Assembly (NCBI RefSeq): GCF_900258485.1
Contig: NZ_OGVE01000001.1
Location: forward strand, 186,001-250,000
Direction: 5' to 3'
Length of the DNA stretch: 64,000 nt
From: Helcococcus massiliensis
Lineage (GTDB): Bacteria; Bacillota; Clostridia; Tissierellales; Peptoniphilaceae
Below, piece after piece: positions 1 to 7,633 of the stretch. The notes below the pieces were generated by a model. It did not search any database and was not told where the DNA came from. It saw only the letters and a list, made by a program, of their open reading frames with translations. Made by a program: the position numbers and the translations under genes. Position 1 is the first letter of the stretch. Each line of letters starts with the position of its first letter.

Positions 1-527
1 AATGAACCAGCAAACCATATTTCAAGCGACTGGCTCATATTGAATTCAAGAGCTATAAAAGTTGTAAATGCAGATACAACTGCACCCATCATTATACCTA
101 AAATTGGTACAAAGTATGATGATTTCAATTTAATATTTCTTAATAATACGAAAAATATCATTGAACCAAGAAAGGAAAATACTATGGCAGATGTAGTTCT
201 TATAAACAAACTTGCAGAAGGTACAATAATATATGCTAAAATCAAACCTAAACCTGCCCATTGAATTGTTCCTGTGGTTGTAGGTTCAACAAGCTTATTT
301 TGAGTAATAAGTTGTATCACTATACCTGACATGGCCATAGCAACACCTGTCAGCATAAGACTTAAGGTCCTTGGTATCCTAGTTATAAATATCATTCTCC
401 ATCCTTCATCATGGTCGCTTATATTGTAGACCCCTGTGAAAATGGATATTGTAGCCGTGAAGATTACTAGGACTATAAGAAATATCAAAGATTTATCGAT
501 TTTTTTAGTATATTTAGTATTTTTCAT
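1..527 (-). CDS. Siderophore/iron ABC transporter permease (FecCD family), 3' end outside window
   Basis: Membrane permease of an iron-siderophore importer; it would form the inner-membrane channel with a partner permease and ATPase lying beyond the left edge. About 175 residues are visible. They start MKNTKYTKKIDKSLIFLI, with a first hydrophobic helix at about residues 13-28, then the FecCD-type stretch RIPRTLSLMLTGVAMAMSG, an NKL/EPTTTG region and further helices. Its ATG overlaps the TAA stop of the binding-protein gene (TAATG on the minus strand), so the two are probably translationally coupled. The family call is firm; the exact substrate is inferred from the neighbouring binding protein. 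Confidence 0.9.
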   Translation of the reverse strand, partial: MKNTKYTKKIDKSLIFLIVLVIFTATISIFTGVYNISDHDEGWRMIFITRIPRTLSLMLTGVAMAMSGIVIQLITQNKLVEPTTTGTIQWAGLGLILAYIIVPSASLFIRTTSAIVFSFLGSMIFFVLLRNIKLKSSYFVPILGIMMGAVVSAFTTFIALEFNMSQSLEIWFAGS

Positions 528-1531
528 TACTTAGAAAATAAGTCTGCTAGGCCTTCAAAAATTTTAATGAAGGTTTGTGGTGATTCATTAGTAAAGGTAT
601 CGGCTGGTGCGTAATAAATATTTGAATCTTTAATAGCTTCAACATTTTTCAAAGCTTGTGAACCTTCTATAACGTCACTTGCCGGAATTGATTCTTCACC
701 AGTGTTTGTAGTAGCAGCATCCCTATCTAAAACAAGTAAATACTTTGGATTTGCTTGAGCTATTGCTTCTACAGATATTTCATCACCCTTGTGGTCACTC
801 GAAGTATTGTCTATTTCTATAGCAGGGGTTAAATCAAGAACTTGGAATAATGGGCCCCATACCCTACCAAAACCAGGAGCTGAATATCCAATTTCTCCAC
901 CAGATACTACTACGGAAACAACGCTTCCGCCTTTATATGCTTCTTTTGCCTTTGTAATTGAATTATCAAGGTTTTTCTTTAATTCATCTGCTTCAGCTTT
1001 TTTGTCGAAAATAGCCCCAAGACTATCTATTGAATCTTTGAATCCATTTATTAAATTCTCACCTGGTTTTTCTGCGTCTTTACTTACGTCCCAGTTAAGA
1101 TTAATAATATCTGCCTTAGGCAAAAGTTTTTTAATCTCATCATAATGAGACCCAAATCTTTGACCAACAATTACAAGGTCTGGATTTGCAGCTGCTAGGG
1201 CTTCTAAATTTGGCTCCCTATGGTTTCCAATATCAGCGATTGCTTCATCTGTTATGTAACCACTTGTTGAAGGCATAACTGCTTTTGGAGCTGCAACTAA
1301 TTTGATTCCCCAGTTTTCAAGAGTTTCAAAAGTCCTATTATCAAGCGCTGCGACTTTTTTAGGATTTTTCCTAACTTCTAGCTCACCTGTTAAATCTTTT
1401 ATTTTTACTGTGTCAGTTGAAGATTCAGCATTTGTTTCATCTTTAGTATTTACTTCTTGACCTTGTTTATTAGAACAAGCTGTAAGCATAAGCGATAGTA
1501 ATAAAGCTATCACAAGCAATTTTTTTTTCAT
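527..1531 (-). CDS. Siderophore ABC transporter substrate-binding lipoprotein (YclQ/FatB/CeuE-like)
   Basis: Extracellular lipid-anchored receptor that captures a ferric siderophore and hands it to the FecCD permease. The 334-residue protein has a lipoprotein signal with lipobox LTAC (Cys19), a Ser/Thr/Glu-rich linker, then a class III periplasmic-binding fold. Family features are NPKKVAALD near residue 57, the GNHREPNLEALAAANPDLVI segment, and a C-terminal IFEGLADLF helix. It is the first gene of the operon in this window, with ribosome-binding sequence GGGAGAA before ATG. Catecholate-type binding (petrobactin/enterobactin-like) is typical of the FatB/CeuE/YclQ family, but the ligand cannot be read from sequence. 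Confidence 0.9.
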   Translation of the reverse strand: MKKKLLVIALLLSLMLTACSNKQGQEVNTKDETNAESSTDTVKIKDLTGELEVRKNPKKVAALDNRTFETLENWGIKLVAAPKAVMPSTSGYITDEAIADIGNHREPNLEALAAANPDLVIVGQRFGSHYDEIKKLLPKADIINLNWDVSKDAEKPGENLINGFKDSIDSLGAIFDKKAEADELKKNLDNSITKAKEAYKGGSVVSVVVSGGEIGYSAPGFGRVWGPLFQVLDLTPAIEIDNTSSDHKGDEISVEAIAQANPKYLLVLDRDAATTNTGEESIPASDVIEGSQALKNVEAIKDSNIYYAPADTFTNESPQTFIKIFEGLADLFSK

Positions 1532-1542
1532 AAAATTCTCCC

Positions 1543-1559
1543 TTATAAATCATTTATAA
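1543..1559 (-). promoter_or_regulatory. Perfect palindrome at the start site of the iron operon, candidate operator
   Basis: TTATAAATGATTTATAA is a 7+3+7 perfect inverted repeat immediately downstream of the predicted -10 box, where a repressor would block initiation. It is AT-rich and only loosely resembles a Fur box, so the binding protein (Fur, DtxR-like or other) is not assigned. Confidence 0.45.
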
Positions 1560-1566
1560 TGTTTAT

Positions 1567-1595
1567 ATATTAACATATTCGCAATGAATCTTCAA
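1567..1595 (-). promoter_or_regulatory. Promoter of the siderophore uptake operon
   Basis: On the minus strand TTGAAG (1590-1595) and TAATAT (1567-1572) are separated by 17 bases, a good sigma-A match. It lies about 36 bases upstream of the binding-protein ATG, with no other gene between. Confidence 0.6.
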
Positions 1596-1621
1596 TTTGA
1601 TATCGACTTGGAAAATGGAAT

Positions 1622-1653
1622 AAAAAAGACGACAGAATCAATTTCTATCGTCT
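1622..1653 (-). terminator. Intrinsic terminator after lysS
   Basis: Arms 1643-1653 and 1627-1637 form an 11-bp stem (one G-U pair) with a 5-base loop, followed on the minus strand by a run of T. It lies just beyond the lysS stop and separates lysS from the iron operon. Confidence 0.8.
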
Positions 1654-1683
1654 ACAAATTTTTTTCAATTTTACCATATTATT

Positions 1684-3600
1684 CTAATATAACTTAGCTC
1701 CTGCTGGAATATTACTATCCAACATTAATAAGTTTAATTTTTCTTCACCATCATACTTACATACAGCTGATATAATCATACCTTCTGATTCAATTCCCAT
1801 CATTTTTCTTGGTGGTAGGTTTGTGATAGCTACTAGAGTCTTACCGATTAATTCTTCAGCAGAATAATAGTCTTTTATCCCTGAAAGAATTGTTCTTTCT
1901 TTTTCAGAACCATCATCTAAAGTAAATTTCAATAATTTCTTAGATTTTGGTACTTCTTCACAATTTATAACTTTTACCACTCTTAAATCAGATTTTGAGA
2001 ATGTTTCAAAGTCAATCATATCTTCAAATAATGGTTCTATTTTAACTTTTGATAAGTCTAGCTTTTCTACTTGTGAACATTCACATTCTTGGCTAGTTTT
2101 CTTTAGTGGATCTGCATTTGCAGGTTTATCCTTAGCCATCGGCTTCATTGTTGGGAATAGTAAAACATCCCTAATTGTAGTTTGATTGGTTAAGAACATA
2201 ACAAGTCTGTCTACACCAATACCTAAACCACCTGTTGGTGGAAGACCAACTTCAATAGAATTTAGGAAGTCTTCGTCTAGTAAGGTTGCTTCCTCATCAC
2301 CTGAGGCTCTTAATTCTAATTGGTGTTCAAATCTTGATCTTTGGTCTTCAGCATCGTTAAGCTCTGAATAAGCATTAGCTATTTCTTTACCCATTACGAA
2401 GGCTTCATACCTATTTGTAAAATCTGGATTTTCTGGATTTCTCTTTGCTAGTGGTGATACTTCAACCGGATGTTGGGTAACAAAGGTTGGTTGTATTATC
2501 TTATCTTCACAGAATTCATCAAAGAATGCAAAAATTATATTTCCTAATTTATCACTTTCTTTAACTTCTAATTTATAATCTAAAGCTAATTTTTTAGCTT
2601 CTTCAAAATCTGTTACTTCGTTGAAGTCTATACCAACATGTTCCTTAATAGCATCCACCATGGTTATACGTCTCCAAGGTGTTGTAAAATCTATAGTTGT
2701 ACCTTGATATTCAACAGTGTTTCCACCGTTAACCTTTTGGTTGATTTCTAATACCATGTTTTCTAAAATTTCCATCATATCATTATAGTCAGAGTATGCT
2801 TCATATAATTCAATCATGGTGTATTCTGGATTATGAACTGGTGACATACCTTCATTTCTGAACATCCTTCCCATTTCATAAACCTTATCAAAACCACCTA
2901 CTATAAGTCTTTTTAGGTATAGCTCATTAGCTATTCTTAGATACATATCAATATCTAAGGTATTGTGGTGGGTTGTAAATGGTCTAGCACTTGCTCCACC
3001 AGCAATGGTATTTAATATTGGTGTTTCAACTTCTAAGAAGTTTCTATTATCTAAAAATTCTCTGATGGCAGATATAATCTTTGTTCTCTTTTTAAATACT
3101 TCTTTTACCTCTGGATTTACGATTAAGTCTAAATATCTTTGTCTATATCTCAAGTCTGTATCTTTTAATCCATGAAATTTTTCTGGTAAAATTTGTAGTG
3201 ACTTTGTTAGAAGTTGGAATTCTTGTGTAAGAATAGAAACTTCTCCTGTTTGAGTCTTTATAAGCTTACCAGTGAATGAAACTATATCACCTGCATCCAA
3301 TTGCTTGCTGGCTTCATATACTTCATCACCTAATTCATCTTGTCTATTAAAAATTTGTATTTGACCACTTGAATCTTGTAAAACCATGAAACTAATTTTA
3401 CCGAAGGTTCTAACATTTAAAATCCTACCTGCTAAAGTAAAAGTTTGACCTTCACTATCTTCAAAGTTATCAACTAAATCTTTAGCTATGGCAGTTATAT
3501 TTACTTTTTCAATTTCATGTGGATTTTTACCATCAGCCTTCAATTTAGCTAATTTGTCTCTTTTAATTTGAAGCATTTCATTAACATTATTATCTGCCAT
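1684..3600 (-). CDS. lysS: Lysyl-tRNA synthetase (class II) with a C-terminal tRNA-binding domain
   Basis: Charges tRNA-Lys with lysine in the cytoplasm. The 638-residue protein has the N-terminal OB-fold anticodon-binding domain (about 50-150), then the class II catalytic core with motif 2 around [18 protein letters not shown] and motif 3 at [13 protein letters not shown]. Ordinary bacterial LysRS ends near 490-500. Here a short linker (TSQECECSQ) leads to an extra domain of about 110 residues ([20 protein letters not shown] to [11 protein letters not shown]-like end). That domain resembles the EMAP/Trbp111-type domain found at the end of many bacterial MetRS. It follows greA, as in many Firmicutes, with an 11-base gap. 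Confidence 0.96.
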   Translation of the reverse strand: MADNNVNEMLQIKRDKLAKLKADGKNPHEIEKVNITAIAKDLVDNFEDSEGQTFTLAGRILNVRTFGKISFMVLQDSSGQIQIFNRQDELGDEVYEASKQLDAGDIVSFTGKLIKTQTGEVSILTQEFQLLTKSLQILPEKFHGLKDTDLRYRQRYLDLIVNPEVKEVFKKRTKIISAIREFLDNRNFLEVETPILNTIAGGASARPFTTHHNTLDIDMYLRIANELYLKRLIVGGFDKVYEMGRMFRNEGMSPVHNPEYTMIELYEAYSDYNDMMEILENMVLEINQKVNGGNTVEYQGTTIDFTTPWRRITMVDAIKEHVGIDFNEVTDFEEAKKLALDYKLEVKESDKLGNIIFAFFDEFCEDKIIQPTFVTQHPVEVSPLAKRNPENPDFTNRYEAFVMGKEIANAYSELNDAEDQRSRFEHQLELRASGDEEATLLDEDFLNSIEVGLPPTGGLGIGVDRLVMFLTNQTTIRDVLLFPTMKPMAKDKPANADPLKKTSQECECSQVEKLDLSKVKIEPLFEDMIDFETFSKSDLRVVKVINCEEVPKSKKLLKFTLDDGSEKERTILSGIKDYYSAEELIGKTLVAITNLPPRKMMGIESEGMIISAVCKYDGEEKLNLLMLDSNIPAGAKLY

Positions 3601-3611
3601 TGTTACCTTCC

Positions 3612-4091
3612 TTATCTAATTATTTCGTCTAATTTATATTGTACTACACCAGCTTTAGTTTTTACATCAATTATTTGACCAACCTTAGTATTTAATAATG
3701 CTTTTCCTAAAGGAGATTCATTAGATATTTTATTTTTGCTTACGTCAGCTTCTAATGTACCAACAATCATAAATTCTAATTCTTTGCCTCTTTTTAATTC
3801 GGTTATTTTTACTTTATCACCAATTTGTACTGTCTTCACAGACTTATTATTTGTAGATTTAATAATTTCTACATTTTTTAATTGCTCTTCAATTTCAGCA
3901 ATTCTTAGTTCAATTTTAGCTTGCTCATCTTTTGCCTCATCATATTCAGCATTTTCAGATAAGTCACCAAAACCACGCGCAATTTTTATCTTTTCTGAAG
4001 CTTCAGCTCTTTTTTCGTGAATTAATGTATCCAATTCTCTTTCAAGCTCTTCTTTTCCTTCTTGAGTTAATAAAACTTTATTCTTTATCAT
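3612..4091 (-). CDS. greA: Transcription elongation factor GreA
   Basis: Binds the secondary channel of RNA polymerase and stimulates cleavage of backtracked transcripts. The 159-residue product has an N-terminal coiled coil carrying the GreA tip motif [13 protein letters not shown], and a C-terminal FKBP-like domain ending in [19 protein letters not shown] start at the ATG of [12 protein letters not shown] because AGGAGA precedes it at proper spacing; an upstream in-frame ATG would add 19 unrelated residues. It overlaps the end of the phosphoesterase gene by 14 bases and lies 11 bases upstream of lysS, so all three are probably co-transcribed. Confidence 0.96.
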   Translation of the reverse strand: MIKNKVLLTQEGKEELERELDTLIHEKRAEASEKIKIARGFGDLSENAEYDEAKDEQAKIELRIAEIEEQLKNVEIIKSTNNKSVKTVQIGDKVKITELKRGKELEFMIVGTLEADVSKNKISNESPLGKALLNTKVGQIIDVKTKAGVVQYKLDEIIR

Positions 4092-4794
4092 AATTCTCCT
4101 CTTTAGATAGTAAAACGGGCATAAAATCAATAGCATCACCAGATACACAATAGTATCTTATACCATTAATCATACCATTAGGCATTTTTAAGGCTTGGTC
4201 ACCATGGATATGTCCGTATACAACTTTTTTTATATTATATTTTTTAAATATTTCTTCAAATTCATTGGCTTCCATTTTTTTATTAAATGGTGGATAATGC
4301 ATCATGGCTATTATTTCATTATAGTCAGAATGCTTTGCTAGAGCATCGGTAATAGATAGTTCTAACCTATTTAACTCTCTTAAAAAAATCTTTTCATCAG
4401 ATTCATCAAATCCTATAGTATCTCGACTTTCCCATCCTCTAGTACCTACAATTAAAGTTTCATTATACCTGAATGAATTATTTTGTAAAAAGTCTATAGT
4501 TTTATAGTCTAGAGATTGTAGCTTGCTTAAGCTTTGCCACCAATAGTCATGGTTGCCTTTCAAGATAATTTTTCTTCCATTTAATTGTTCAATTCTATCC
4601 AAATCTAATTTTACATCATCAATTTTCATTGCCCAGGATATATCACCAGCAATCAATACAAGATCATCTTCTCTTATAGTAGCTTGCCAATTTTTAAATA
4701 TTTTTTCTTCATAGTTTTCCCAATTTCCACCAAAGACTGACATATCTTTTTCTTTAGTAATATCAAGGTGTAAATCAGCAATTGCATATATCAT
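4078..4794 (-). CDS. Calcineurin-like metallophosphoesterase
   Basis: A 238-residue cytosolic metallophosphoesterase. The five-motif fold is visible: DLHLD at residue 7, GDISWAM near 51, GNHDYWW near 80, an MHYPPF block near 167, and GHIHGD near 196. Together these give the His and Asp ligands for two metal ions. Family members hydrolyse phosphodiesters or phosphomonoesters, but the substrate is not predictable here. The gene is the first of a probable phosphoesterase-greA-lysS transcript; its end overlaps greA by 14 bases. A hairpin separates it from the upstream ydbC-like gene. Confidence 0.9.
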   Translation of the reverse strand: MIYAIADLHLDITKEKDMSVFGGNWENYEEKIFKNWQATIREDDLVLIAGDISWAMKIDDVKLDLDRIEQLNGRKIILKGNHDYWWQSLSKLQSLDYKTIDFLQNNSFRYNETLIVGTRGWESRDTIGFDESDEKIFLRELNRLELSITDALAKHSDYNEIIAMMHYPPFNKKMEANEFEEIFKKYNIKKVVYGHIHGDQALKMPNGMINGIRYYCVSGDAIDFMPVLLSKEENYDKE

Positions 4795-4825
4795 GTACTT
4801 ACCTCAATTGATGAATTATACTAGA

Positions 4826-4855
4826 AAGACCTAATCAATTTCTCGACTAGGTCCT
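4826..4855. terminator. Long hairpin between the PC4-like gene and the phosphoesterase gene
   Basis: Arms 4826-4838 and 4843-4855 make a 13-bp stem (four G-U pairs on the minus strand) closed by a GAAA tetraloop. It directly follows the stop of the PC4-like gene. The T run is poor on the minus strand and better on the plus strand (TATTTTTATTT), although no plus-strand gene enters it. Likely a terminator, possibly a leaky one. Confidence 0.55.
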
Positions 4856-4859
4856 ATTT

Positions 4860-5084
4860 TTATTTATCAAATTCGTCTTCTAGTATGTTTTTTAATATTT
4901 CTGCTTCTTCTTCTGTAAAAGTCACACCCTTACTCATACGAGTGTAATCTTCATTCCATTCTCTTAAATCATATTTAGCATCTCTTTCATTCCAAGATAC
5001 TAGGTTGAGTTCTTTTCTCCACCCGTTTGACTTAGTAGAAAGAACGCCTAATTTTTCAACTATTTCAAATTTTAATTCTGCCAT
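4860..5084 (-). CDS. YdbC family PC4-like single-stranded DNA/RNA-binding protein
   Basis: A small 74-residue protein of the YdbC/PC4 type, whose characterised members (for example Lactococcus YdbC) bind single-stranded nucleic acid with a curved beta sheet. Conserved features are the KFEIVEKLGVLST start, GWRKELNLVSWN, KYDLREWNEDY and a C-terminal FTEEEAEILKNIL helix. The start is the ATG of MAELKF, preceded by GGGAGGAATA; upstream in-frame codons lack a ribosome-binding site. A near-consensus promoter lies upstream. The physiological role is not established; transcription or repair roles have been proposed for the family. Confidence 0.85.
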   Translation of the reverse strand: MAELKFEIVEKLGVLSTKSNGWRKELNLVSWNERDAKYDLREWNEDYTRMSKGVTFTEEEAEILKNILEDEFDK

Positions 5085-5115
5085 TATTCCTCCCTTAGTC
5101 GTCTTTACTTGCAAT

Positions 5116-5144
5116 AGTATATATTCTTTTGTCTAAATTGTCAA
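5116..5144 (-). promoter_or_regulatory. Promoter of the PC4-like gene
   Basis: Minus strand: TTGACA (5139-5144), 17-base spacer, TATACT (5116-5121). The first box is perfect and the second differs from consensus at one base. It lies 32 bases upstream of the ATG at 5084. Confidence 0.8.
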
Positions 5145-5181
5145 ATAAATCGGCATTTAAGCCATTTGTAAAAGAATATCT

Positions 5182-5210
5182 TTGACTTTAATTTCTAATA
5201 TATATATCAT
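5182..5210 (+). promoter_or_regulatory. Promoter of recX
   Basis: TTGACT (5182-5187), 17-base spacer, TATCAT (5205-5210), followed by GTGAGG before the recX ATG at 5226. It is divergent from the PC4-like gene promoter. I see no LexA-type (Cheo) box in this 140-base gap. Confidence 0.6.
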
Positions 5211-5225
5211 AAATGTGAGGTAGAT

Positions 5226-5834
5226 ATGATTATAAAAAATATAAAATACAACGAAAAGACATCTATGTTTGATGTAACAATAGATGAAGATATATATATA
5301 ATTTCCTATGAAGTATATGAAGAATTATCCTTAAAAAAAGATATGGAATTAACTATAGACCAGTTTAATAGCTTGATTGGTGAGAATGAATATCAGATTG
5401 CTAAGAAGAAAGCTGACAGATATATATCTTATAAGTTGCGTTCTAAAAAAGAGGTATTTGATAGGTTATACAAGGATATAAAAAATACCAAGGCCATAGA
5501 TAAGGTCATAAATCATTACGAAAAAATCGGACTACTAAATGATGATTATTACGCTAAAGCCTATTTGGATCATTGCTTAAATATTAAAAATTATTCTCTG
5601 AAGTTTACTGAATTTAAGATGAAAGAAAAAGGAATTAGTCCTGATTTATATGAAAAATATCTGGATGAATATGATCATGATATTGATTATATAAATGCAA
5701 ATATCTTGTTTAATAAAAAGTTTAAAAATAAAAATTTAGAAGATTATAAGGACCAACAAAAGATGTATAGGTACTTGGCATCTAAAGCATTTTCTTATGA
5801 TCTTATAAAGAGGTTGATAAATGAAAGAGAATAA
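5226..5834 (+). CDS. recX: RecX family regulator of RecA
   Basis: RecX proteins bind RecA filaments and modulate their growth and activity. The 202-residue product has a Firmicutes-type N-terminal extension (about 60 residues) followed by three-helix repeats. The first contains RYISYKLRSKKEVFDRL near 75, then INHYEKIGLLNDDYYAKAYLDHCL, a family hallmark. Sequence similarity in this family is low, so the call rests on length, the hallmark segment and the helical pattern. Its last 14 bases overlap the start of the GIY-YIG gene, indicating one transcript. Confidence 0.85.
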   Translation: MIIKNIKYNEKTSMFDVTIDEDIYIISYEVYEELSLKKDMELTIDQFNSLIGENEYQIAKKKADRYISYKLRSKKEVFDRLYKDIKNTKAIDKVINHYEKIGLLNDDYYAKAYLDHCLNIKNYSLKFTEFKMKEKGISPDLYEKYLDEYDHDIDYINANILFNKKFKNKNLEDYKDQQKMYRYLASKAFSYDLIKRLINERE

Positions 5835-6096
5835 GGCTTATGTATATATAGTTAAGTGTTCTGATGATAGCTACTACACTGGTTACACGGTAGATTTAGA
5901 TGAAAGATTGAAAATCCATAATCTTGGTAAGGGTGCTAAGTATACAAGAGCAAGGCTTCCAGTTTCTTTTGTCTTCACCCATGAATGCGAAAGCAAAAGC
6001 TTAGCTATGTCTTATGAATATAAGATAAAGCGCTTAAATAGAAAAGAAAAAGAAGACTTGATAAAAGGAATAATCTCCTTAGATCAAATCTTCTAA
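5821..6096 (+). CDS. GIY-YIG domain protein (YhbQ/YazA, UPF0213 type)
   Basis: A 91-residue protein consisting almost only of a GIY-YIG nuclease-like domain. The motif appears as YVYIVKCSDDSYYTGYTVD, with the conserved Arg in LDERLKIHN and the AKYTRARLPV segment. This family is small, common in Firmicutes, usually single-domain, and distinct from homing endonucleases. Some members cleave DNA or bind nucleic acid, but the role is unsettled. It is translationally coupled to recX, which fits a DNA-repair setting, though that is inference. The stop lies two bases from the stop of convergent rpe. Confidence 0.88.
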   Translation: MKENKAYVYIVKCSDDSYYTGYTVDLDERLKIHNLGKGAKYTRARLPVSFVFTHECESKSLAMSYEYKIKRLNRKEKEDLIKGIISLDQIF

Positions 6097-6098
6097 TT

Positions 6099-6755
6099 TT
6101 ATTTATTAAAAATTTCGTAGAACTTGTCTACATTGTTGCTTATACCATCTGGATTAAAAACCCCAGATCCTGACACATATAAATCTGCACCAGCTTCAAT
6201 TACTTGATCAACATTATCAATCTTAATACCACCATCAACTTCTAAAATGATATCTCTTCCAGATTCATCTATCATTTTTCTTACTCTTTTAATTTTTTCA
6301 AGCTTGGAAGGCATAAATTGTTGGCCACCAAAACCAGGTACAACTGTCATTATTAAAATCAAATCAATATCTTGGATTAAATACTCTAATACACTTTCAT
6401 GGGTGTGAGTATTTAGAACAATTCCTGCTTTCATACCATTTTTTTTGATTTCACTAACTACCCTATTTGGATGGTCAGTAGTTTCCGGATGGAAGCTAAC
6501 TATATCTGCACCTGCATCTTTTAAGTTTAAAATTTGATTTTCAGGTTTATTTACCATCAGGTGAATATCAAATATTAAATCTGTATTTTTTCTAATTTGT
6601 TTAATTATGTCAGTACCAAATGAGATATTAGGTACATAAGACCCGTCCATAATATCTATATGAAGATATTTAACATGGCTCTTATTTAGTAATTCAATAT
6701 CGCCTTTTAGATTATAAAAGTTTGCTGCTAAAAGTGATGGTGCTAATTCTCTCAT
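6099..6755 (-). CDS. rpe: Ribulose-phosphate 3-epimerase
   Basis: Interconverts ribulose-5-phosphate and xylulose-5-phosphate in the pentose phosphate pathway. The 218-residue TIM barrel shows family motifs: APSLLAANF at residue 5, HIDIMDGSYVPNISFG near 32 (metal His/Asp), FDIHLMV near 63, MTVVPGFGGQ near 136, and EVDGGIK near 173. Its start overlaps the rsgA stop by one base. It ends the long minus-strand operon starting at yicC, in the usual Firmicutes position behind prkC and rsgA. Confidence 0.97.
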   Translation of the reverse strand: MRELAPSLLAANFYNLKGDIELLNKSHVKYLHIDIMDGSYVPNISFGTDIIKQIRKNTDLIFDIHLMVNKPENQILNLKDAGADIVSFHPETTDHPNRVVSEIKKNGMKAGIVLNTHTHESVLEYLIQDIDLILIMTVVPGFGGQQFMPSKLEKIKRVRKMIDESGRDIILEVDGGIKIDNVDQVIEAGADLYVSGSGVFNPDGISNNVDKFYEIFNK

Positions 6756-7633
6756 TAGTATCTCCTCTTGTCTTGTATTTCTTTACTTATATAAATATAG
6801 TTTTCATATCTATTTCTACTTATTAAATTATCTTCTACAGCTTTTTTTACTGCACATGAAGGTTCATTTATATGGCTGCAATCAGAAAATTTACATGAAT
6901 TTTTAAATTCATCAAAATCCCTAAAGTATTCTTTTACTTCTTTATAATCTTCAATAAAGGATAAGTCTATAGCTGTAAATCCAGGTGTATCAAATATAAA
7001 AGAATTTGAATCTAACTGGAATAATTCTACATGTCTGGTAGTATGCTTACCCCTTAAAGTTTTCTTGCTTATATTGCCGGTTTCAGCATTAAAATCTTCT
7101 GAAAACAAGTTTAATAAACTAGATTTACCTACTCCTGACGGTCCAGCAAAGGCTGATATTTTATTTTTTAATAATTCTTCAACCTCTTTTATTCCTTGTC
7201 CATCTGAAGCAGATGTGAAGTAAAAGTCATATGGAGTTTTTTCATATATATCTTTGAATTTGTCTATCTTTTCTTGACTTGCTAGTTCAATCTTATTGAT
7301 TATTATTTTTACGTCTATTGAAAAGTGCTCTAACATAAGTAGATATTTATCAAGAATTGTATAATTTAACTTTGGACTAGCTAAACTAGACACTAGTAAT
7401 ATCTGATCGATATTCGCTATAGAGGGTCTAATTAAAAAGTTTTTTCTATCAAAAACTTCTTCAATATAGGCATTATCATCATCTAAGACTTGTATCTTAA
7501 CCTTATCTCCAACTAGGGGTTTAATATTTTTATCTCTAAATACTCCCCTAGCCTTACACTTATATTCCTTATCTTCTGCGACTACGAAATATAATTCTTT
7601 TTGAGATTTTGTAATTATTCCGATTTTATTCAT
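6755..7633 (-). CDS. rsgA: Ribosome small-subunit-dependent GTPase A
   Basis: Circularly permuted GTPase that checks late 30S ribosome maturation. The 292-residue product has an N-terminal OB fold (about 1-65), a permuted G domain with NKIE (G4) before GPSGVGKSSLLN (G1), DTPGF (G3), and a C-terminal zinc module with Cys, Cys, His and Cys in CKFSDCSHINEPSC. I start at MNKIGIITKSQ (7633), which overlaps the kinase stop by 8 bases; an upstream ATG adds 18 residues with no family match. RsgA is a known substrate of the PASTA kinase in B. subtilis, so kinase and target adjacency is notable. Confidence 0.96.
   Translation of the reverse strand: MNKIGIITKSQKELYFVVAEDKEYKCKARGVFRDKNIKPLVGDKVKIQVLDDDNAYIEEVFDRKNFLIRPSIANIDQILLVSSLASPKLNYTILDKYLLMLEHFSIDVKIIINKIELASQEKIDKFKDIYEKTPYDFYFTSASDGQGIKEVEELLKNKISAFAGPSGVGKSSLLNLFSEDFNAETGNISKKTLRGKHTTRHVELFQLDSNSFIFDTPGFTAIDLSFIEDYKEVKEYFRDFDEFKNSCKFSDCSHINEPSCAVKKAVEDNLISRNRYENYIYISKEIQDKRRY

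Noticed and set aside
5821-6096. GIY-YIG gene as a homing or mobile element
   Set aside because: Small single-domain UPF0213 type, stably coupled to recX, with no intron or repeat around it.
6096-6130. Terminator between the GIY-YIG gene and rpe
   Set aside because: The stops are two bases apart and only AT-rich sequence is present; no stable hairpin is seen.
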